A DNA stretch of 64,000 bases from Rhodoferax sediminis (GCF_006970865.1 NZ_CP035503.1:3857001-3921000), one strand, 5' to 3'; counted from the stretch's first letter, positions 1 to 9,368 are shown. Notes: generated by a model not told the origin, from the sequence alone. A program made the numbers and translations.

Positions 1-41
1 ACATATCGCGCTATCAATCTCGTACCAAACGCGATGTCAAA

Positions 42-1865
42 CTACTCCGAACTCTGCTGCAACGCCCACATCTGCGCATAGCGCCCATTGGCCGCCAGCA
101 GCTCGGCATGCGAGCCCCGCTCGACAATGCGCCCCGCCTCCATCACCAGGATTTCATGCGCGTCCACCACGGTCGAGAGCCGGTGCGCAATCACCAGCGT
201 GGTCTTGTTTTGCGCCACGCTCTGCAGCTCGGCCTGGATGGCGCGCTCGTTGGCGGAGTCGAGCGCCGAGGTGGCCTCGTCGAAGATCAGCACCGGCGGG
301 TTCTTCAAGAGCGTGCGCGCGATGGCCACGCGCTGCTTCTCGCCGCCCGACAGCTTGAGGCCGCGCTCGCCGACCATGGTGTCGTAACCGGCCGGCGTGG
401 CATTGATGAAGTTGTGGATGTGGGCGGCGCGGGCCGCGGCCTCGACCACCGCGCGGCTGGCGCCGGGGTTGCCGTAGGCGATGTTGTATTCGATGGTGTC
501 GTTGAACAGCACCGTGTCCTGCGGCACGATGCCGATGGCGTGGCGCACGCTGGCCTGCGTGACCTGCTTGATGTCCTGCCCGGCGATGGTGATGCGGCCC
601 TGCTGCACGTCGTAAAAGCGGTACAGCAGGCGCGACAGGGTGGACTTGCCGGCGCCCGAGGGGCCAACTACGGCCACCGTCTTGCCGGCCGGGATCACGA
701 AGCTGATGTGGTGCAGGATGGGGCGCGCGGCCTCATAGGAGAAGCTCACGTCCTCGAAGCGCACCTCGGGCGTGCCCTCGATGCGGATGGGCTGCGCGCC
801 GGGCACGTCGGCGATCTCGCGTTCCCTCTCCATCAGATGGAACATGCGCTCCAGGTCGGTCAGGCTCTGCTTGATCTCGCGGTACAGCACGCCCAGGAAA
901 CCCAGCGGAATGTAGAGCTGGATCATGAAGGCGTTGATCATGACCAGGTCGCCCAGCGTGAGGTGCCCGGCGACCACGCCCTCGGTGGCGCGCCACAGCA
1001 TGACCACCAGGCCGATGGCGATGATCGTCTGCTGGCCGGCATTGAGCAGGCTCAGGGTGCGCTGGCTCTTGAGCGCGGCCACGCGGTAGCGGCGCAGGTT
1101 TTCGTCATAGCGCCGGGCCTCGAACTCTTCGTTGTTGAAATACTTGACGGTTTCGTAATTCAGGAGCGAGTCGATGGCGCGGCTGTTCGCGCGCGAGTCG
1201 AGCTCGTTCATCTCCTTGCGGAACTGGGTGCGCCACTCGGTCACCGTGACGGTGAAACCGATATAAAACACCAGCGCAATGGCGGTGATCCAGGCAAACC
1301 AGATGTCGAACTTGACGGCCAGCAAGGTCAGCACCATGGTCACCTCGATCAGGGTCGGGATGATGCTGTACAGCGAATACGAGATGAGCGAGTGCACGCC
1401 GCGCGAGCCGCGCTCGATGTCGCGCGACATGCCGCCGGTCTGGCGCTCCAGGTGAAAGCGCAGGCTCAGGGCATGCAGATGGCGGAACACTTCGAGCGAG
1501 ATGGTGCGCGCCGCGCCCTCGGTGGCCTTGGCAAACACCAGTTCGCGCAGCTCGGTAAAGAGCGAGGTGGACAGGCGCAGGAGCCCGTACGCGATCAGCA
1601 GCGCCAGCGGCACCACCAGCACGGCCTGCACTTCGCCGGGCTTGAAGCTCATCGCATCGACCAGGCGCTTCAGCAGCAGCGGCACGCCGACATTGGCCAT
1701 CTTGGCGCCGACCATGAAGAGCAAGGCCGCGATGGCGCGCCATTTGTATTGCCACAGGTACGGGAACAGCCGGGCCAGCGTGCTCCAGTCGGAGCGCGGC
1801 GCGGCGGTGCCGGCGGGCGAGGCAGGCGCAAAAGAGGGGCGGGCGAGTTCGCCGGATCGGCGCAT
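42..1865 (-). CDS. ATM1-type ABC exporter, fused membrane and ATPase domains
   Basis: Predicted 607-residue inner-membrane half-transporter. An N-terminal six-helix ABC transmembrane domain (about residues 30-330) is followed by an ATPase domain with Walker A GPSGAGKST near residue 402, signature LSGGEKQR near 505, and Walker B ending in FDEATSALD near 525. The TGGMSRDIERG segment and the NYETVKYFNNEEFEARRY segment are characteristic of the ATM1/HMT1 group, whose members export glutathione-linked or metal-thiol compounds and whose mitochondrial relatives support Fe-S cluster maturation. I place the start at the ATG ending at 1865. A longer reading from a TTG at 1922 would run into the divergent thioesterase gene. 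No convincing ribosome binding site precedes either start. The exact substrate cannot be read from sequence. Confidence 0.88.
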   Translation of the reverse strand: MRRSGELARPSFAPASPAGTAAPRSDWSTLARLFPYLWQYKWRAIAALLFMVGAKMANVGVPLLLKRLVDAMSFKPGEVQAVLVVPLALLIAYGLLRLSTSLFTELRELVFAKATEGAARTISLEVFRHLHALSLRFHLERQTGGMSRDIERGSRGVHSLISYSLYSIIPTLIEVTMVLTLLAVKFDIWFAWITAIALVFYIGFTVTVTEWRTQFRKEMNELDSRANSRAIDSLLNYETVKYFNNEEFEARRYDENLRRYRVAALKSQRTLSLLNAGQQTIIAIGLVVMLWRATEGVVAGHLTLGDLVMINAFMIQLYIPLGFLGVLYREIKQSLTDLERMFHLMEREREIADVPGAQPIRIEGTPEVRFEDVSFSYEAARPILHHISFVIPAGKTVAVVGPSGAGKSTLSRLLYRFYDVQQGRITIAGQDIKQVTQASVRHAIGIVPQDTVLFNDTIEYNIAYGNPGASRAVVEAAARAAHIHNFINATPAGYDTMVGERGLKLSGGEKQRVAIARTLLKNPPVLIFDEATSALDSANERAIQAELQSVAQNKTTLVIAHRLSTVVDAHEILVMEAGRIVERGSHAELLAANGRYAQMWALQQSSE

Positions 1866-1906
1866 AAGAGACAATCGGGGGCTGTTAATGACAAGAGATT
1901 GTGCCC

Positions 1907-2356
1907 ATGTCTGACAATTCAAGTTCGACCGCCAGTACAGCCACCGGCGAAGCCGGCGCGCTCCATGTCGAGCTGCCCACCGACAAGGAACTGGTGCTCA
2001 AGGTCATTCCCCTGCCGGCCGACTGCAACGCCAACGGCGACATCTTTGGCGGCTGGGTCATGGCCCAGGTGGACCTGGCCGGCTCGGTGCTGCCGGCGCG
2101 CCGCGCGCAAGGCCGCATGGCCACGGTGGCGGTGAACCAGTTCGTCTTCAAGCAGCCGGTGCGCGTGGGCGACCTGTTGTCGTTCTACTCCGAGATCACG
2201 CACGTGGGCCGCACCTCGATCACCGTGAACGTCGAGGTCTATGCCGAGCGCATCCGCACCCAGGGCCGCTACCTCAAGGTCACGCAAGCATCGGTGACGT
2301 ATGTGGCGATCGACGATCAGGGGCGGCCGCGGCCACTGCCCCAGCCAGCCGCCTGA
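1907..2356 (+). CDS. YciA-like acyl-CoA thioesterase (hotdog fold)
   Basis: Predicted cytoplasmic acyl-CoA thioesterase of 149 residues. The NANGDIFGGWVMAQVD segment, the VAVNQFVFKQPVRVGDLLSFY strand region and the C-terminal YVAIDDQGRPRPLP match the YciA branch of the hotdog family, whose members hydrolyse a broad range of acyl-CoAs. The ATG at 1907 is preferred over the GTG at 1901 because an AAGAGA sequence at 1892-1897 is well placed for it. The gene diverges from the ABC exporter, with about 40 bases between the two starts, so they share a very short control region. It ends just before a dispersed AT-rich repeat. Confidence 0.88.
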   Translation: MSDNSSSTASTATGEAGALHVELPTDKELVLKVIPLPADCNANGDIFGGWVMAQVDLAGSVLPARRAQGRMATVAVNQFVFKQPVRVGDLLSFYSEITHVGRTSITVNVEVYAERIRTQGRYLKVTQASVTYVAIDDQGRPRPLPQPAA

Positions 2357-2359
2357 TTG

Positions 2360-2415
2360 CTCCGTTTTTTATAGCTAATTGCCATTGACTGGCAAGGGCT
2401 ACAAGGCCTTTTCTC
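2360..2415 (+). repeat. Comamonad dispersed AT-rich repeat, copy 1
   Basis: The stretch contains TTTTTTATAGCTAATTGCC, then GACTGGCAAGGGCTACAAGGCC and a T-rich tail. The same skeleton (ATAGCT, a short spacer, CAAGGGCTA, AAGGCC) recurs near 29632 and, inverted, near 10937 and 49655. It lies directly after the thioesterase stop. I recognise it as a short dispersed element common in Comamonadaceae. Confidence 0.6.
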
Positions 2416-2544
2416 TAGAATCTCCCGGGCTGGCCCCGGCCCGCGGCGAAGCACGCCGACCTCACGCGCGGGGCCGGCTCCCGTCCTTCAACGTGCGCTG
2501 AATGGCCCACGTTCGTGATAACTCCTGATATCTGCGCGACAGGC

Positions 2545-2580
2545 TATGCGTATCAACCCTGACGACAGTTGTCACGCATA
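2545..2580. promoter_or_regulatory. Imperfect inverted repeat upstream of livH
   Basis: TATGCGT (2545-2551) pairs with ACGCATA (2574-2580), and inside it CAAC (2554-2557) pairs with GTTG (2568-2571). The two arms are separated by a symmetric two-base mismatch and a ten-base centre. It ends 34 bases before the chosen livH start, so it could be an operator or a leader hairpin. No binding protein is encoded next to it. Confidence 0.35.
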
Positions 2581-2614
2581 CAGCTATAAACCACGCAACG
2601 ATTCGGGAGGCGCG

Positions 2615-3490
2615 GTGCAGGTACTTCAACTGGTGATCAGCGGCATCTCGCAAGGATGCATCTACGGGCTGATCGCTCTGGGCTTCGTGCTCATCTACAA
2701 GGCCACCGAGACCGTGAGCTTCGCGCAGGGCGAGCTCATGATGCTGGGCGCGTTTGCCGGCCTCGCGGGCATGACGCTGCTGGGCTTTCCGTACTGGCTG
2801 GCGGTGATCAGCGCCATCGTGGCGATGGCCGCGTTCGGCGTGGTGCTCGAGCGCGTGGTGATCCGCCCCATTCTGGGTCAGCCGCAGTTTTCCATCGTCA
2901 TGCTGACCATCGGCATCGGCTACGTGGCGCGCGGCCTGATCACCATGATTCCGAACATCGGCACCGAAACCCGCGTGCTGCCCGTGCCCTACAAGGACCA
3001 GATCTGGAACGTGGGCACGCTGGTGCTCAACGTTGAGCAGATGGTGGTGATCGGCGCCACCGGCGTGCTGTGCGTGCTGCTGTTTGCCATGTTCAGGTAT
3101 AGCAAGCTCGGCATTGCCATGCAGGCGTCCTCGCAAAACCAGCTCGCGGCGTATTACATGGGCATCCCGGTGAAACGCATCAACGGCCTGGTCTGGGGGC
3201 TGGCCGCCGCGGTCGCGGCCATCGCGGGGCTGCTGCTGGCGCCCATCACCTTCGTGCACGCCAACATGGGCTTTATCGGCCTGAAGGCTTTCCCGGCCGC
3301 AGTGGTGGGCGGCTTTGGCAGCCTGCCGGGCGCGATCGTGGGCGGCCTGATCGTAGGCATCGTGGAATCGCTGTCGGGCTTTTACCTGCCCGACGGCTTC
3401 AAGGACACGGCCGCCTACATCGTGGTGCTGGTCATGCTGGTCATCAAGCCCAACGGACTGTTCGGCGAAAAACTCCGGAAAAAGGTATGA
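2615..3490 (+). CDS. livH: Branched-chain-type ABC importer permease LivH
   Basis: Predicted inner-membrane permease of 291 residues, one of the two channel subunits of a HAAT-family importer for branched-chain amino acids or related carboxylates. About eight hydrophobic segments are visible, with the LivH hallmark ALGFVLIYKATETVSFAQGE near the N-terminus and AFPAAVVGGFGSLPGAIVGG toward the C-terminus. I chose the GTG at 2615 because GGGAGG lies immediately upstream (2605-2610) and the resulting length is normal. A longer frame from 2546 would add 23 polar residues and run through the inverted repeat. The stop overlaps the livM start by four bases. Confidence 0.9.
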   Translation: MQVLQLVISGISQGCIYGLIALGFVLIYKATETVSFAQGELMMLGAFAGLAGMTLLGFPYWLAVISAIVAMAAFGVVLERVVIRPILGQPQFSIVMLTIGIGYVARGLITMIPNIGTETRVLPVPYKDQIWNVGTLVLNVEQMVVIGATGVLCVLLFAMFRYSKLGIAMQASSQNQLAAYYMGIPVKRINGLVWGLAAAVAAIAGLLLAPITFVHANMGFIGLKAFPAAVVGGFGSLPGAIVGGLIVGIVESLSGFYLPDGFKDTAAYIVVLVMLVIKPNGLFGEKLRKKV

Positions 3491-4563
3491 GGTTCATCTT
3501 CAAGACCGATTACGCGCAGGACATCCGCCTTGCCAAGCATGGCGGACACGTGTTCTGGTACAGCGCGCTGATGCTGCTGCTGCTCGCCGCGCCCTGGCTG
3601 TTTGCCGAGTACTGGCTGGCGCAGCTGACCTTTGTGCTGATCTACGGCATCGCCGGCCTCGGCCTGATGCTGCTGGCCGGCTTCACGGGCCAGTTTTCCA
3701 TCGGCCATGCGGCGTTTCTGGGCGCGGGCGCGTACACCCAGGCCGTGCTGACCAACATGGGCTGGCCGTTCCCGATCGCACTGGTGGCGGCCGGGCTGCT
3801 GTCGGCAGCGGTCGGGGTCATCGTGGGCCTGCCGGCCCTGCGCGTGAAGGGCATCTACCTCGGCATTGCCACGCTGGCGTTCGGCTTCATCGTCGAAGAG
3901 ATTCTGGCGCGCTGGGATTCGGTCACGGGCGGCAACTCGGGCATCCAGGTCAAGCCCCCCGAAATGTTCGGCTGGACCCTGGGCTCCGGCACCTCGTTTT
4001 ATTTCCTGTGCCTGGTCGTCGCCGTCGTGGCCACGCTGGCCATCCTGAACCTGCTGCGCTCGCCGACCGGCCGTGCCTTTGTGGCGATTCGCGATTCGGA
4101 GATTTCGGCGCAGAGCATGGGCATCCAGCTGGCGCGCTACAAGACGCTGTCGTTCGCGCTGTCGGCCGCGCTGGCCGGCGTGGCCGGCGCGCTGTATGCG
4201 CACAAGCTGCGCTTCATCTCGCCCGACCAGTTCGACATCCTGCAGTCCATCGACCTGCTGCTGCTGGTGGTCATCGGCGGCCTGGGCTCGGTCCATGGTG
4301 CGTTCCTGGGTGCGATCTTCCTGATTTCCATGCCGCAGCTGATCTCGCTGTCCAAGGGCTACCTGCCAGACGTGATCGGCCAGGCCCCCGGCTTGCAGGC
4401 GGTGGTGTACGGTGCGGTCCTGATCGGCTTTGTGCTGTTCGAACCACTCGGCCTGTACGGCCGCTGGCTGAAGATCCGCACCTACCTGCAGACCTTTCCG
4501 TTCTATCGCAAGGGCACGTTCAAGCGGCAAAAATCCTTCCAGAAATCGGACCGCCTCAGATGA
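3487..4563 (+). CDS. livM: Branched-chain-type ABC importer permease LivM
   Basis: Second membrane subunit, 358 residues, about ten hydrophobic segments. Family hallmarks are [24 protein letters not shown], a permease loop near [18 protein letters not shown], and [17 protein letters not shown] before the final helices. The ATG overlaps the livH stop and the TGA overlaps the livG start, so translation of the three genes is probably coupled. A basic tail ([18 protein letters not shown]) follows the last membrane segment and is likely cytoplasmic. Confidence 0.9.
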   Translation: MRFIFKTDYAQDIRLAKHGGHVFWYSALMLLLLAAPWLFAEYWLAQLTFVLIYGIAGLGLMLLAGFTGQFSIGHAAFLGAGAYTQAVLTNMGWPFPIALVAAGLLSAAVGVIVGLPALRVKGIYLGIATLAFGFIVEEILARWDSVTGGNSGIQVKPPEMFGWTLGSGTSFYFLCLVVAVVATLAILNLLRSPTGRAFVAIRDSEISAQSMGIQLARYKTLSFALSAALAGVAGALYAHKLRFISPDQFDILQSIDLLLLVVIGGLGSVHGAFLGAIFLISMPQLISLSKGYLPDVIGQAPGLQAVVYGAVLIGFVLFEPLGLYGRWLKIRTYLQTFPFYRKGTFKRQKSFQKSDRLR

Positions 4564-5447
4564 GCACCGCTCTTCTCTCGGCCCGAAACCTGAGCGTGCG
4601 CTTCGGCGGCGTGCTGGCCGTCAACAACGTGAGCTTCGACGTCAGGCAGGGCGAGGTCTTCACGCTGATCGGCCCGAACGGCGCCGGCAAGACCACGGTG
4701 TTCAACCTGATCAGCCGCATCTACACCCCGACCACGGGCGAGATCGAGTACCTCGGCCGCAAACTGACGGACCAGCCGCCCTACAAGATTGCCGCGCTCG
4801 GGATCGCACGCACCTTTCAGAACATCGAGCTGTTCGAGCATGCGACCGTACTCAACAACCTCCTGATCGGGCGCCACACGCACCGCAAGACCGGCTTGTG
4901 GAGCGAGCTGTTTTTCACGGGCCGCACGCGCGAGGCCGAAATCGAGGCGCGCGGAAAGGTCGAACAGGTCATCGACTTTCTCGACCTGCAGCACCACCGC
5001 GACTCGATCGTCGCCGGCCTGCCCTACGGCGTGCGCAAGGTGGTCGAACTGGCCCGCGCGCTGTGCACGGAACCCAGGCTGCTGCTGCTGGACGAACCCT
5101 CCTCCGGGCTGAACGTGGAAGAAACCGACGACATGGCTTTCTGGATTGCCGACATCAAGAATGAACTCGGCATCACGGTGCTGATGGTGGAGCACGACAT
5201 GACGCTGGTCTCCAAGGTCTCCGACCGCGTGCTGGCGATGAACCAGGGCGAGGTGCTGGCCATGGGCACGCCGCGCGAGGTGCAGACCGACCCCGGCGTG
5301 ATCGAGGCGTACCTGGGCTCGGTGGACGATGTGAGCAGCCTCAGAAGAGAGGCCCGGAGCGGCGACGGGCCGCCCCTGGCCGCGAAAACCCCCTCGGGGG
5401 GCAGCGCAGCGGCACCAGCCGCAAACGTGGGGGCCCATTCAACATGA
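4560..5447 (+). CDS. livG: Branched-chain-type ABC importer ATPase LivG
   Basis: Cytoplasmic ATPase of 295 residues. Walker A GPNGAGKT is near residue 38, the family's [12 protein letters not shown] segment follows, the signature reads [15 protein letters not shown], Walker B is [12 protein letters not shown], and the H-loop lies in MVEHDMTLV. The ATG overlaps the livM stop by four bases. The last 34 or so residues, after the usual end at about EAYLGS, are unlike the family: they are rich in Ala, Gly, Pro and Ser and are encoded by a copy of a dispersed GC-rich repeat (5367-5435). The repeat seems to have extended the protein without breaking the overlap with livF. Confidence 0.9.
   Translation: MSTALLSARNLSVRFGGVLAVNNVSFDVRQGEVFTLIGPNGAGKTTVFNLISRIYTPTTGEIEYLGRKLTDQPPYKIAALGIARTFQNIELFEHATVLNNLLIGRHTHRKTGLWSELFFTGRTREAEIEARGKVEQVIDFLDLQHHRDSIVAGLPYGVRKVVELARALCTEPRLLLLDEPSSGLNVEETDDMAFWIADIKNELGITVLMVEHDMTLVSKVSDRVLAMNQGEVLAMGTPREVQTDPGVIEAYLGSVDDVSSLRREARSGDGPPLAAKTPSGGSAAAPAANVGAHST
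5367..5435 (+). repeat. GC-rich dispersed repeat, copy 1, inside the livG 3' end
   Basis: Three blocks, GGGCCGCCCC (5367-5376), CCCCCTCGGGGGGCAGCG (5389-5406) and CGTGGGGGCC (5426-5435), occur in the same order, same orientation and nearly the same spacing at 36240-36309. The span is 69 bases here and 70 there. This copy is translated as the tail of LivG. The element is a short, non-coding-type repeat familiar from Comamonadaceae. Confidence 0.75.
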
Positions 5448-6241
5448 GCGGCGTGCCACTCCCCGTGAGCGACCAGCCTGTGCTCACGCTGCTCAACGTC
5501 GAGAGCGCGTATGGCCCGATCAAGGCGATTCGCGGCGTCAGCCTGCAGGTGCGCCGCGGCGAGATCGCCACTGTGCTGGGCTCGAACGGCGCGGGCAAAA
5601 CCACGATTCTCAAGACCATCTCGGGCATCATCGATCCGCGCAAGGGCTCGATCGAATTCAAGGGCGAGAACATCACGGCGCAGGACCCGGCCTTCATCGT
5701 GCAGCGTGGCCTGTCGCATGTGCCGGAGGGGCGCGAGGTGTTCCCGCTGCTGAGCGTGCGCGACAACCTGCTGATGGGCGCGTACACCCGCCGTGACCGC
5801 GATGGCGTGGCGCGGGACATCGAAATCGTGTTCGGCTACTTCCCCATCCTGCGCGAGCGCGCCACGCAGGACGCCGGGCTGCTCTCGGGCGGGCAGCAGC
5901 AGATGCTGGCGATCTCGCGCGCCCTGATGGCCGCGCCCGACCTGATCCTGCTCGACGAGCCGAGCCTGGGCCTGTCGCCGAAGCTGACCAAGGAAATCTT
6001 CGAGATCGTGGTGCGCATCAACCGCGAGCGCGGCACCACCATCCTGCTGGTCGAGCAGAACGCCAACATGGCGCTGAACGCCTCCGACTATGGCTACGTG
6101 CTGGAGAACGGCCGCATCGTGATGGAAGACAGCTGCGCCCGGCTGCGCGAGAAGGATGACATCAAGGAGTTCTACCTCGGCATGAAGGAAGACGGCGTGC
6201 GCGGCGAGCGGCGCTGGAAGAAAAAGAAAACCTGGAGATAA
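5444..6241 (+). CDS. livF: Branched-chain-type ABC importer ATPase LivF
   Basis: Second ATPase subunit, 265 residues. Walker A GSNGAGKTT is near residue 44, the LivF segment GLSHVPEGREVFPLLSVRDNL follows, signature LSGGQQQM near 147, Walker B LILLDEPSLGLSP, and H-loop region LLVEQNANMAL. The ATG overlaps the livG stop by four bases. The C-terminus ends in a basic run (RRWKKKKTWR), longer than in typical LivF. The acyl-CoA ligase gene begins six bases after the stop, so all five genes form one operon. Confidence 0.9.
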   Translation: MSGVPLPVSDQPVLTLLNVESAYGPIKAIRGVSLQVRRGEIATVLGSNGAGKTTILKTISGIIDPRKGSIEFKGENITAQDPAFIVQRGLSHVPEGREVFPLLSVRDNLLMGAYTRRDRDGVARDIEIVFGYFPILRERATQDAGLLSGGQQQMLAISRALMAAPDLILLDEPSLGLSPKLTKEIFEIVVRINRERGTTILLVEQNANMALNASDYGYVLENGRIVMEDSCARLREKDDIKEFYLGMKEDGVRGERRWKKKKTWR

Positions 6242-6247
6242 ATAAGG

Positions 6248-8104
6248 ATGAGCAACCTCTGGGACTTGAGCCGCCTGCAGCCGAATCACGCCATCGTGAT
6301 GCCCGGCGACACCATTCCCGAGATGTTCTGGAACGCGGTGGAGCAGCGCGCCGGCCAGGTCTGGATGCGGCAGAAAAAACTCGGTATCTGGCACGCCTGG
6401 AGCTGGACCGAGACCGGGCAGGCGGTGCGCGAGATTGCTGCGGGGCTGATCAGCCTGGGCTTTGCGCGCGGCGAGTGCGCGTCCATCCTGTCCAACACCG
6501 TGATCGAATGGGTGCTGACCGACCTGGCCGTGCTCAGCTGCGCCGGCGTGGCCAACGGCATCTACCCCACCGACGCGGCCAGCCAGGTGCATTACCTGTG
6601 CGAGGACTCGCGCACCACCATCCTGTTCGTGGAAGACGACGAGCAACTCGACAAGGCGCTGCAGGTGCGCCCGCAGCTGCCCGGCCTGCGCAAGGTGGTG
6701 GTGTTCGACATGGAAGGCCTGCGCGATCTGGCCGACCCCGACGTGCTGAGCCTGGACGCTCTGCGTGCGCTGGGCCGCGAGCATCTGGCGCGCCAGCCGA
6801 AAGCCGTAGAGGAACGCGTGCAGGCCTGCCAGCCGCAGGACCTGGCGATCCTGGTCTACACCTCGGGCACCACGGGCAAACCCAAGGGCGCGATGCACAG
6901 CCACCGGGGCCTGGTGTTCAGCGCACGCGGCTACAACACGCTGGTGGCGCAGGACGAGACCGATGAGCGCATGTGCTTTCTGCCGCTGTGCCACATTGCC
7001 GAGCGCATGGGCGGCGAGTATTTTTCGCTGTACACCGGCTCCAGGCTGAACTTTGTCGAGAACCCCGAGACGATTCCCGAGAACGTGCGCGAGATTGCAC
7101 CGACCGTGTTCACGGCGGTGCCGCGCGTGTGGGAGAAGTTCTACTCCAGCGTGATGATAGCGCTCAAGGAAGCCAGCGCGCTGCAGCAGGCCGCCTACGC
7201 CTGGGGCATTGGCGTGGGCACCGCGATTGCCGACAAGGTGCTGGCCGGCGAGCCCGTGAATGACTGGCTCAAGGTGAAATTCACCGTGGCGCGCTGGATT
7301 GCCCTGAACAATGCACGCAAGCTCATCGGCATCCACCGCGCGCGCTTTTGCGTCACCGGCGCGGCGCCGATCTCGCCCGAACTGGTCAAGTGGTATCTGG
7401 CGCTGGGCGTGCCCATGCTGGAGGTCTGGGGCATGACCGAGACCTGCGGCGCCTCCACCGGCGTGCCCGCCAGCCGCATCAAGCCCGGCTCCATCGGACC
7501 GGCGGCCGACTACAACGAGGTCAGGCTCGACCCGGCCACCGGCGAAATCCTGGTACGCGGCACGAATGTGTTCATGGGTTACCTGAACCTGCCCGAGAAG
7601 ACCGCCGAGACGATCGACGCGGACGGCTGGCTGCACACCGGCGACGTCGGCACGGTGGACGCCGACGGCTACTTCCGCATCACCGACCGCATGAAGGACA
7701 TCATCATCACAGCCGGCGGCAAGAACATCACGCCCAGCGAACTCGAGAACGAACTCAAGTTCTCGCCCTACATCACCGACGCGGTGGTGATTGGCGACAA
7801 GCGTGCGTACCTGAGCGTGATCATCATGATCGACCAGGAGAACGTCGAGAAATACGCGCAGGACGCCGATGTGCCATTCAGCAACTACGCGAGCCTGACG
7901 CGCGCCGCGCAGATCCAGGACCTGATCCAGTCGGAGATCGACAAGATCAACCAGAAGTTTGCGCGGGTCGAGCAGATCAAGAAGTTCTTCCTGCTGGAGA
8001 CCCAGCTCACGGCCGAGGACGAGGAGCTGACGCCCACCATGAAGCTCAAGCGCAAACTGGTCGAGAAAAAATACGCGCCCCAGATCGAAGCCATGTACGG
8101 CTGA
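6248..8104 (+). CDS. Long-chain-type acyl-CoA ligase (AMP-forming)
   Basis: Predicted acyl-CoA synthetase of 618 residues that would adenylate a carboxylic acid and transfer it to CoA. The AMP-binding P-loop VYTSGTTGKPKGAMHSH is near residues 203-219, the aromatic-centred motif EVWGMTETCG lies near 396, and the hinge region RITDRMKDIIITAGGKNITPSE near 477. The C-terminal EDEELTPTMKLKRK contains the catalytic lysine motif of long-chain synthetases. AAGG directly before the ATG is a plausible ribosome binding site. Its place between livF and the binding-protein gene suggests that the imported substrate is an acid activated on entry, for example an aromatic or alkanoic acid, rather than an amino acid. 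The chain length accepted is not readable. Confidence 0.88.
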   Translation: MSNLWDLSRLQPNHAIVMPGDTIPEMFWNAVEQRAGQVWMRQKKLGIWHAWSWTETGQAVREIAAGLISLGFARGECASILSNTVIEWVLTDLAVLSCAGVANGIYPTDAASQVHYLCEDSRTTILFVEDDEQLDKALQVRPQLPGLRKVVVFDMEGLRDLADPDVLSLDALRALGREHLARQPKAVEERVQACQPQDLAILVYTSGTTGKPKGAMHSHRGLVFSARGYNTLVAQDETDERMCFLPLCHIAERMGGEYFSLYTGSRLNFVENPETIPENVREIAPTVFTAVPRVWEKFYSSVMIALKEASALQQAAYAWGIGVGTAIADKVLAGEPVNDWLKVKFTVARWIALNNARKLIGIHRARFCVTGAAPISPELVKWYLALGVPMLEVWGMTETCGASTGVPASRIKPGSIGPAADYNEVRLDPATGEILVRGTNVFMGYLNLPEKTAETIDADGWLHTGDVGTVDADGYFRITDRMKDIIITAGGKNITPSELENELKFSPYITDAVVIGDKRAYLSVIIMIDQENVEKYAQDADVPFSNYASLTRAAQIQDLIQSEIDKINQKFARVEQIKKFFLLETQLTAEDEELTPTMKLKRKLVEKKYAPQIEAMYG

Positions 8105-8133
8105 CGCGCCGCTGGTTAAGTAGTTTCCCTTGC

Positions 8134-8143
8134 GCGTTAACGC
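8134..8143. promoter_or_regulatory. Short perfect palindrome before the binding-protein gene
   Basis: GCGTTAACGC is a ten-base perfect palindrome in the 100-base gap between the ligase and the binding-protein gene. TTG and CAA flank it, out of register by one base. It may be an operator for separate control of the binding protein, which such systems need in excess. A chance palindrome cannot be excluded. Confidence 0.2.
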
Positions 8144-8204
8144 CAATTTGAGTTTCAAGGGGTCCGGTCAAAAATTCCCACTCACGTCCATCAAGGAGAT
8201 ACGC

Positions 8205-9368
8205 ATGAAATTGAAGTCCGCCCTGGTCCTGGCCATTCTGGCACTGGGCACCTCGCTGGCGCTGGCGCAGCAGCAAGGCGTCAGCAAGAACGAGATCCTG
8301 ATCGGCACCATCCAGGACATGTCGGGCCCGCTGGCGGGCTACGGCAAGCAGGCGCGCAACGGTATGCTGCTGCGCATCGACGAGGTCAACGAACAGGGCG
8401 GTATCCACGGCCGCAAGCTCAAGCTGGTGTCCGAAGACGATGGCTACGATCCCAAGAAGGCCGTGCTGGCCGCGCAAAAACTGGTGAACCAGGACAAGAT
8501 TTTCATCATGGCGGGTCACCTGGGCACGGCCCAGAACCTGGCCGCCATGCCGGTGCAGTTTGAAAAGAACGTGATCAACTTCTTCCCGATCACGGCGGCG
8601 CGCGAAATGTACGAGCCCTTCAACCGGCTCAAGTACTCGTTCGCCGCCACCTACTATGACCAGATTCGCCTGGCGCTGCCCAAGCTGGTGAAGGAAAAGA
8701 ATGCGAAAAAAGTCTGCACGATCTACCAGGATGACGACTTCGGCATCGAGGTCGAACGCGGCGCCGAGGCGGCCCTCAAGACCCTGAACATGCCCTTGAC
8801 CGAGAAGACCACCTACAAGCGCGGCGCAACCGACTTCTCCTCGCAGGTGGCCAAGATGAAGGCCGCGGGCTGCGACCTGGTGGTGCTGGGCACCATCATC
8901 CGCGAGACCATCGGCACCATCGGCGAGTCGCGCAAGACCGGTTTCAACCCGACGTTCCTGGGCTCCAGCGCGGTCTACACCGACCTGATCCACAAGCTCG
9001 GCGGCAAGGCCATGGACGGCCTGTACGCGACCATGACGGTGCAGCATCCCTACCTCGACGAGGCCTCGCAGCCGATCCGCTTCTGGGCCACCAAGTACAA
9101 GACCAAGTTCAACGAAGACCCGACCGTGTTCTCGGTCTATGGCTACGACATCATCGACGCGCTCGCGCGGGCCGCGGACAAGGCCGGCCAGAACCTCACG
9201 ACCGACAGCTTCATCAAGGCCATGGACACCATGAAGATCCCGCCCGACATGTTCGGCAGCGACGAGGCCACGTTCAGCCCGACCAAGCGCCTGGGCAGCG
9301 ATCTGTCGCGCCTGTCGCAGATCCAGGATGGCAAGTGGAAGGTGGTCTCGGGCTATGTGAAGCCCTGA
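8205..9368 (+). CDS. LivK-type periplasmic substrate-binding protein
   Basis: Periplasmic binding protein of 387 residues, type 1 fold. A clear signal peptide (MKLKSALVLAILALGTSLALA) has a predicted cleavage after Ala21. The mature N-terminus has the family motif GVSKNEILIGTIQDMSGPLAGYG. The ATG at 8205 follows AAGGAG at 8193-8198, and upstream in-frame codons lack the signal sequence. It ends the liv/ligase operon and is followed by a strong terminator. The binding specificity is unknown; members of this group bind amino acids, aromatic acids or amides. Confidence 0.88.
   Translation: MKLKSALVLAILALGTSLALAQQQGVSKNEILIGTIQDMSGPLAGYGKQARNGMLLRIDEVNEQGGIHGRKLKLVSEDDGYDPKKAVLAAQKLVNQDKIFIMAGHLGTAQNLAAMPVQFEKNVINFFPITAAREMYEPFNRLKYSFAATYYDQIRLALPKLVKEKNAKKVCTIYQDDDFGIEVERGAEAALKTLNMPLTEKTTYKRGATDFSSQVAKMKAAGCDLVVLGTIIRETIGTIGESRKTGFNPTFLGSSAVYTDLIHKLGGKAMDGLYATMTVQHPYLDEASQPIRFWATKYKTKFNEDPTVFSVYGYDIIDALARAADKAGQNLTTDSFIKAMDTMKIPPDMFGSDEATFSPTKRLGSDLSRLSQIQDGKWKVVSGYVKP

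Noticed and set aside
5024..8158. A very long open frame antisense to livG, livF and the acyl-CoA ligase.
   Set aside because: It mirrors three well-supported genes, its residues are dominated by His, Arg, Gly, Ala and Leu as expected from antisense GC-rich codons, and it has no recognisable domain. Similar antisense frames (for example 108-2135 and 31149-32933) were rejected for the same reason.
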